Assembly: GCA_015521505.1 (NCBI GenBank)
Contig: WAOB01000080.1
Location: 1-17,332, forward strand
Length of the DNA: 17,332 nucleotides
Direction of reading: 5' to 3'
Source: Nanobdellati archaeon
Lineage (GTDB): Archaea; EX4484-52; JAADEF01
Position numbers and translations under genes: made by a program. Positions 12,920-17,332 of the stretch are shown here, piece by piece (the first letter of the stretch is position 1; each line of letters begins with the position of its first letter). The notes under the pieces are model-generated. The model was not told where the DNA came from and did not search any database. It was given only the letters and a program-made list of their open reading frames with translations.

Positions 12920-14784
12920 ACTATCACCTTTAATGTTACTGGTCCGTAGAGATAAGGAATATTACCAATACTTACTGTTTCATTTTTAATCTCTGTTGCA
13001 TTTATGTATTTACCTAATACCTTTATTAACCTTTGAATAGCATCTTCTGTTGCTTCTTCTCTTGTTGGAAATACATTTCCATATCCTACATGGGAAGGGA
13101 CTAACAAAGTATACTCAAAAGAACTTTCAGGTAAATAATCACAACCACTACAACTATCTGTCATAGTTATTGTGTTCACATTACTTATATCAAAATAAAT
13201 AGGATCTATATATACAGATGAAGGAATCCCTCTAGGGAATAGTGATTCAAATACTCGTTGAACGGTATTTCCATTATCCACATCAATAGTAATGGTATAA
13301 CTGAATAATTGAGCAACATGTAATAATGTTTTAAGTAATGGATAATTATCAAAAATCACATCATAAGATTTAGGATTCTCTTTATTACCTCCCAAAAACT
13401 CATTTACATTCACATCTATTTTACCATAATACAATCTGCTCTTGTCTAAGGTATAATTCAGAAATACATATGTTGAACCGTAAGGATCGTTTTGAGGATC
13501 TGAGTATATTTCGGTATAATCAACACCTGTAAAAACATTCCCATAAGTATTCGCATAAACCACGATATAATTAGTACCTTCCTTTGTGTAAGGTGTTAGA
13601 TCATAGTATTTATCTATTGTTGTTGGAGGATTCTCTATTTCATCAATTAATATGCCATTAACATAAACTCTTACATCCCAGTTGTACCATCTCCAATCAT
13701 CCCAACTAAACCACCATCCTGCATCCTCAACATTATTTATAACTAAATGTAAAGTTGCATTGTGTAGTGTAGAGTTTAAAGGAACATAATATTCCATCGT
13801 AGCCCATGCACCAGTATTTCTATTTGCTTGCTCATCAGATCTAACGTTCTCATAATACACATACTCAATATTGTTTTTATCTGATCTATAAAAAGTATCG
13901 TCCTTATATGTTATCTCTATTCTTGAACCAGGATGTACATGAGCGTTAAACCACGGGTTCCTAAATCTCATCAAAAGTTCGTTCCATCCTTGTTGTATAT
14001 AAGGTTTAAGATCTACATATCCAAAAGCGCCTTTTCCCGTAGAAACGATTTCTTCCCATATCCAAACAACATTATTTTGTATATTATTACCATTTATTCT
14101 CAGTTGCTCAAAATCTGCACTGTCAATTCCCTGATGTATTGAAATATAAAATATAGCATCTGTTATATTCTCTGGAGAAGAATTAAAATAAAACTTTTTT
14201 GTTATGGTTAACCATCCTCCTCTGTTTCCTGCTCCTTCAGGAGAAATAGGAAATACCAATGTGGTATTTTTTTTTATTTTTGTTGCAAACGCCTTACCAA
14301 CATATCCAAGAGGTTGTTTATTTTCTTCATAACCTGTAATATAAGTATATGCAACATATATTATATTTGAAGATGTATTTCCTGTGCTATATATTGTATC
14401 ATCATTTATAGTAATATTAAGGTTGGTTATCCCGTCTATAGAATAATAGACATTAGATATTAGATCATCCACATAAGAAGTTTGATTCTTAACCCAGAGT
14501 AAAACTAAAATCTCAGACATACTTTTACCCTTTAAAAAATCCTTAGTCATATTAATTCTCGATGAAAGGAGTTCTTGTAAGTCTTGTGGTAGATCTTCAT
14601 ATTTCATCAAGTTCAAAGTAGTTATCATATCTTTTGCCAAATAATTATTCTTTTTCTCTTTGATCATTACATAATTTTCATAAGAAGAAGTGTTATAATA
14701 ATACATAACCACCAACACTAAGAAAGATACTAATAATGAAAGTGCTAACAAAGCATCATAAGTAAATACTATACCTTTCCTCAT
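12913..14784 (-). CDS. Large pilin-like surface protein with two lectin-like beta-sandwich modules
   Basis: The 623-aa product starts MRKGIVFTYDALLALSLLVSFLVLVV, a class III-like leader with KG at 3-4 and Asp at position +6 instead of Glu at +5. After a helical stalk come two similar modules, at about residues 195-285 and 325-425. Both run from a hydrophobic strand through a (V)NG turn and a Trp-rich strand to a DL.PY...G.N.L/I pattern (FGYVDLKPYIQQGWNELLMRF and YYDLTPYTKEGTNYIVVYAN). The second holds the stretch GWWFSWDDWRWYNWDVRVYVNG. This resembles galactose-binding-like carbohydrate-binding modules, so glycan binding is inferred. A C-terminal domain includes SCSGCDYLPESSFEYTLLVP. About a dozen sequons are present. 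The ATG at 14784, with GGAGGT six bases upstream, is preferred to a TTG at 14802. It begins 4 nt after the preceding gene's stop. Confidence 0.75.
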   Translation of the reverse strand: MRKGIVFTYDALLALSLLVSFLVLVVMYYYNTSSYENYVMIKEKKNNYLAKDMITTLNLMKYEDLPQDLQELLSSRINMTKDFLKGKSMSEILVLLWVKNQTSYVDDLISNVYYSIDGITNLNITINDDTIYSTGNTSSNIIYVAYTYITGYEENKQPLGYVGKAFATKIKKNTTLVFPISPEGAGNRGGWLTITKKFYFNSSPENITDAIFYISIHQGIDSADFEQLRINGNNIQNNVVWIWEEIVSTGKGAFGYVDLKPYIQQGWNELLMRFRNPWFNAHVHPGSRIEITYKDDTFYRSDKNNIEYVYYENVRSDEQANRNTGAWATMEYYVPLNSTLHNATLHLVINNVEDAGWWFSWDDWRWYNWDVRVYVNGILIDEIENPPTTIDKYYDLTPYTKEGTNYIVVYANTYGNVFTGVDYTEIYSDPQNDPYGSTYVFLNYTLDKSRLYYGKIDVNVNEFLGGNKENPKSYDVIFDNYPLLKTLLHVAQLFSYTITIDVDNGNTVQRVFESLFPRGIPSSVYIDPIYFDISNVNTITMTDSCSGCDYLPESSFEYTLLVPSHVGYGNVFPTREEATEDAIQRLIKVLGKYINATEIKNETVSIGNIPYLYGPVTLKVIVW

Positions 14785-14788
14785 ATCT

Positions 14789-15280
14789 CTACCTCCATAC
14801 AAAAATATCTATTTTGACTACAGCATTATTTAATTTAGCAATTCTTACCATCTTACTTATTTCTCTTGCATTCTCATTATATATACCATAACTAAAAATA
14901 GGAGTGCCATTCATATAAGTAATGTTCAAAAAGAAATTATATCTAAGATCCCTCAAAAAATAAATTTTATATGTTTCATAAGGCATAATATTTAAATATG
15001 ATATTTTAGTCCAATTAATTTCGTTTTCTTTTTCTGTTGAGAAACCCAAAGAGTTAAAATTAGAGGGATCCCAATTAGGAGGATCACCTTCGTAAGACAA
15101 TAATCTTTTTCCTATATCCTCAACATATCTGAATGAATTTGATTTTTCAATTAGAGATATACTATCTTTAAGAATTTCTTTTTGGATGAAAAACGATACT
15201 CCTATTATGACTAAAAATAACGCTATTGAAATTGAAAAATCTGATAATAATGCTTGTCCTTTAACCAACTTTCTCCACAT
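14789..15280 (-). CDS. Pilin-like protein with aberrant class III signal
   Basis: With the ATG at 15280 this is a 163-aa protein starting MWRKLVKGQALLSDFSISIALFLVIIGVSFFI. The K-G-Q site (residues 7-9) and the following hydrophobic helix are prepilin-like, but +5 is Ser and an Asp sits at +6. A helical segment (ILKDSISLIEKSNSFRYVEDIGKRLLSYEG) continues the N-terminal helix as in pilins, then a short beta-rich globular part containing NPSNFNSLGFSTE-like sequence and sequons NWT and NIT. The frame is open further upstream, but the M at 15280 places the leader correctly, and a purine-rich AAGGGG precedes it. It overlaps the preceding pilin gene by 20 nt. A minor pilin or pseudopilin role is inferred. 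Confidence 0.75.
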   Translation of the reverse strand: MWRKLVKGQALLSDFSISIALFLVIIGVSFFIQKEILKDSISLIEKSNSFRYVEDIGKRLLSYEGDPPNWDPSNFNSLGFSTEKENEINWTKISYLNIMPYETYKIYFLRDLRYNFFLNITYMNGTPIFSYGIYNENAREISKMVRIAKLNNAVVKIDIFVWR

Positions 15281-15671
15281 AAACGACCCCTTCTCTATTT
15301 TGAAGTAAATATGTTCCATCTCCTGAAAAGTTCCCAACAATCTCATTAATAAGCAAACTTTCTATATATGTCTCATTTCCTATTTGGAGATATAGATCAT
15401 TATCAATTATAGTTATAGTATAGTTCTCATTATTTATCTTCTCAGGTAAAGTATAATTTATAAAGAAACCATCTCCTTGAGAATACACATATTCAATAAT
15501 ACTCTTTAGAGCATATATTTCATTATTAATACTTGTTTCTTCAATATATGATTGATTAGAAGCATTTAGAGAAAAAAAGAGAATATAAGTAGAAATGGCA
15601 AAAATAACTGCGAGGATGTAAAACATAAACTCTATAGAGACTTGTCCTTTCTCATTCCTTATAGAAATCAT
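15261..15671 (-). CDS. Canonical class III signal pilin
   Basis: This 136-aa protein is the most typical pilin of the operon. Its leader MISIRNEKG is followed by QVSIEFMFYILAVIFAISTYILFF: cleavage by an archaeal prepilin peptidase after Gly9 gives Gln at +1 and the conserved Glu at +5 (residue 14), inside a long hydrophobic helix that would form the filament core. The C-terminal 90 residues are beta-rich with sequons NAS, NYT, NET and NFS. The ATG at 15671 has AGGTG and GAGGT upstream. It overlaps the fusion gene before it by 20 nt and the next gene by 20 nt. It is the likely major or core subunit; a component of an archaellum is less likely because no fla genes are in view. Confidence 0.85.
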   Translation of the reverse strand: MISIRNEKGQVSIEFMFYILAVIFAISTYILFFSLNASNQSYIEETSINNEIYALKSIIEYVYSQGDGFFINYTLPEKINNENYTITIIDNDLYLQIGNETYIESLLINEIVGNFSGDGTYLLQNREGVVYVEKVG

Positions 15672-16902
15672 ACCTCACACCTTCTGGTAGGGAAGTTATC
15701 TCTACTCTATATCTTCCATAAGTTGTAGGTAAGGAAGTATAAGTTATGTTAAATGGTAATTCCACAAACATATCCTCCACACCTGCAACAGTCCTTATTC
15801 TTATCACAATATAGTTATTTATTATATTAAAATATTCCATCTCAGATGGTAAATTTATGTAAGTAGTGGTTTTAGATCCTTCTCCTTGATTATAAACAGA
15901 TAATGAAGAAATCTTCAAAGTTTTCAAAGACTCTTTTGTCATTAAATATGATTTTGCACTTTCAACATCTTCTTTATATGAAGTTGCCATATAAATTATA
16001 GGAGCAAGAATTATCATTGCAATACCTACAATTATTAAAAACTCTAAACTTGCTTGTCCTCTCTTCCTAAAATCCAAACCTCCTCTTTTTAAAACATAAA
16101 GGAAAAAGACCAAAATTAGAACCACGTTCATACCTAAACTCAAGTAAAGGATAATGTCCTTCCAATTAATTCCCTCAGAACTTTTCTCTGGATAAAAAGT
16201 GAAATTTATCTCTCTATATTCCATACCCATCTCATTATCAGATTTAAATAACAACAAAACATTAGAACAGCATTTTGTTTTTTCTGGCTTATAGTATTCA
16301 TAAGTAATTGCATTGAAACCCTCTTTTAAATTTATCTTTTTTGTAGGGATAATCCATCCCAAAGGTGATGAGGGTATAATATACAGAACACCTTCTTTTG
16401 TAGATTGGATAGTTATATTTAACTTATCTTTTGAGAGAACATCAAAAGATAAATTGATTAATCTCGTGATGTTTGTAAAATTCTGTAGTATATCCCGCTC
16501 ATTAGAAGTATTATAATTTAGTAAAGTTATATTATCTAAAATTTCTAATTCATTACAATAGTAGAAATAAGGTATAATTGTAATATTGGCTAAATCCTCA
16601 TTTCTCATATAAATATAAGCCTCATATCTTCCAACACCCCCTGGGGCAACATTTTGTTTTTCACTCCAAAAATTATATATCTTATCCCTTCCCAAAACTT
16701 TAAGTCGTAAATATGAATCACAAGTTAAAGATCCTACATTTTCCCACACTACAAAGAAGGAAATCATATCTCCATCTACAGAATAATTGAACAAAGGAAA
16801 ATAACCCTCCAAACTTTCTTTAACATTAACTAAAACAGGGATTGAATAAGACACCCCTATAAAAAAAACAATCATTATTGAACTAATAAATGCCTTTTTC
16901 AT
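15652..16902 (-). CDS. Secreted Ig-like membrane protein fused to a complete C-terminal pilin
   Basis: The 416-aa product has two export signals. Residues 1-20 are a Sec-type signal peptide. Residues about 22-245 form a sequon-rich exposed part: the first segment (FFVVWENVGSLTCDSYLRLKV, NVAPGGVGRYEAYIYM) looks like a CARDB/Ig-like domain, the second contains Cys211-Cys212. A transmembrane helix lies at about 250-271 (YLSLGMNVVLILVFFLYVL). A basic stretch then leads to KRG-QASLEFLIIVGIAMIILA, where 280-282 and 283 form a perfect internal class III cleavage site, with Glu287 at +5. The remaining 134 residues have the size and layout of a pilin. No start codon lies close enough to the site to make the pilin separately. 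The ATG at 16902 has GGTGAGAGGT upstream; both ends overlap neighbours by 20 nt. Cleavage and release of the pilin are inferred. Confidence 0.82.
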   Translation of the reverse strand: MKKAFISSIMIVFFIGVSYSIPVLVNVKESLEGYFPLFNYSVDGDMISFFVVWENVGSLTCDSYLRLKVLGRDKIYNFWSEKQNVAPGGVGRYEAYIYMRNEDLANITIIPYFYYCNELEILDNITLLNYNTSNERDILQNFTNITRLINLSFDVLSKDKLNITIQSTKEGVLYIIPSSPLGWIIPTKKINLKEGFNAITYEYYKPEKTKCCSNVLLLFKSDNEMGMEYREINFTFYPEKSSEGINWKDIILYLSLGMNVVLILVFFLYVLKRGGLDFRKRGQASLEFLIIVGIAMIILAPIIYMATSYKEDVESAKSYLMTKESLKTLKISSLSVYNQGEGSKTTTYINLPSEMEYFNIINNYIVIRIRTVAGVEDMFVELPFNITYTSLPTTYGRYRVEITSLPEGVRYDFYKE

Positions 16903-17332
16903 AACCTCTCACCAAAAACCATTCAGATAGAGGATTTAAAGGATACCTCATAAGTATCTTTACATTACCAGTAAAATTCCCAACATCTTTCGCATAAAAT
17001 CTAAGATAAATACTCTTCTTTTCATTCTCTAATAAGAGAAATTTCTTAGAATATATAAGATAGTTGCTTACATTACCTTCAGGAACAACATAAACGACAA
17101 CTTTTTTATCCATAGGATTAGTGAAATCTATTATTTTAGTCATGTTTGTTTTATTAACAATCATCCTACCGAAATTAAGTTCATCAGTATCAACAGACAC
17201 TCCTATCTTACTTAAATTAGTAGTAGTATTTATAACCTGCGCTTTAACCTTTAATGATATAACCTCTTTAGTTTTTATGCCTGTTAATGTCATGAATATT
17301 AATGCAATTACTATAATAAAAAACGCAATCAG
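16883..17332 (-). CDS. Secreted Ig-like envelope protein, 5' partial
   Basis: The frame stays open to the right edge, so the N-terminus is missing; the edge cuts within a hydrophobic segment (LIAFFIIVIALIFM) that is probably a signal peptide or anchor. The visible 149 residues then show one beta-sandwich domain: strands around VKAQVI, GVSVDTDELNFGRM, KIIDFTNP, KVVVYVVPEG, KKSIYLRFYAKDVGNFTGNVKILMRYP. This resembles the ASH/Ig-like domains found in archaeal envelope proteins (class recalled, not verified). Several sequons are present and there are no cysteines in view. It overlaps the fusion gene by 20 nt and is the first visible gene of the operon; the promoter lies beyond the edge. Confidence 0.65.
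   Translation of the reverse strand: MIAFFIIVIALIFMTLTGIKTKEVISLKVKAQVINTTTNLSKIGVSVDTDELNFGRMIVNKTNMTKIIDFTNPMDKKVVVYVVPEGNVSNYLIYSKKFLLLENEKKSIYLRFYAKDVGNFTGNVKILMRYPLNPLSEWFLVRGYEKGIY

Overview
The window looks like the chromosome of an AT-rich archaeon, most probably a small-genome DPANN-type lineage, although no rRNA is present to place it. The archaeal markers are an aIF5B translation factor, a Fap7/AK6-type adenylate kinase, a primase-large-subunit-like domain, an intron-containing tRNA with a bulge-helix-bulge splice motif and no encoded CCA, archaeal TATA boxes about 25-28 nt upstream of several start codons (apparently leaderless genes), and a large set of proteins with archaeal class III (prepilin-like) signal peptides.

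Left part (1-7000): a PriL-C-like protein cut by the left edge overlaps an adenylate kinase gene on the + strand. These face aIF5B on the - strand. Next, still on the - strand, is an adenosylcobalamin-dependent ribonucleotide reductase split into a catalytic gene and a separate gene for the C-terminal TSCPD and cysteine tail. Upstream of it lies a PduO-type cob(I)alamin adenosyltransferase, which would make the cofactor the reductase needs. The reductase promoter carries a perfect 7-bp-arm inverted repeat over the predicted transcription start.

Middle part (7000-11800): divergent from the adenosyltransferase is a two-gene + strand surface unit, a 632-aa Cys/Trp-rich pilin-like protein followed by a single-pass membrane protein with a thrombospondin-like ectodomain. 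It converges on an orotate phosphoribosyltransferase gene. A gene-poor stretch follows with a winged-helix regulator, a possible structured RNA, and a small reading frame interrupted by a 64-nt direct-repeat insertion. Then comes a tRNA-Ile(UAU) gene with a 46-nt intron.

Right part (11850-17332): a tightly packed - strand operon of at least six envelope genes continues past the right edge. In transcription order these are a secreted Ig-like protein (cut by the edge), a membrane protein with a complete pilin fused at its C-terminus behind an internal prepilin-peptidase site, a canonical small pilin, two pilin-like proteins with aberrant signal motifs (one very large and lectin-like), and a last pilin-like protein. 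Three junctions overlap by exactly 20 nt. I read the operon as a type IV pilus-like or pseudopilin-based surface structure without its assembly ATPase and platform in view. The fused pilin and the aberrant pilin series are the best candidates for something undescribed.
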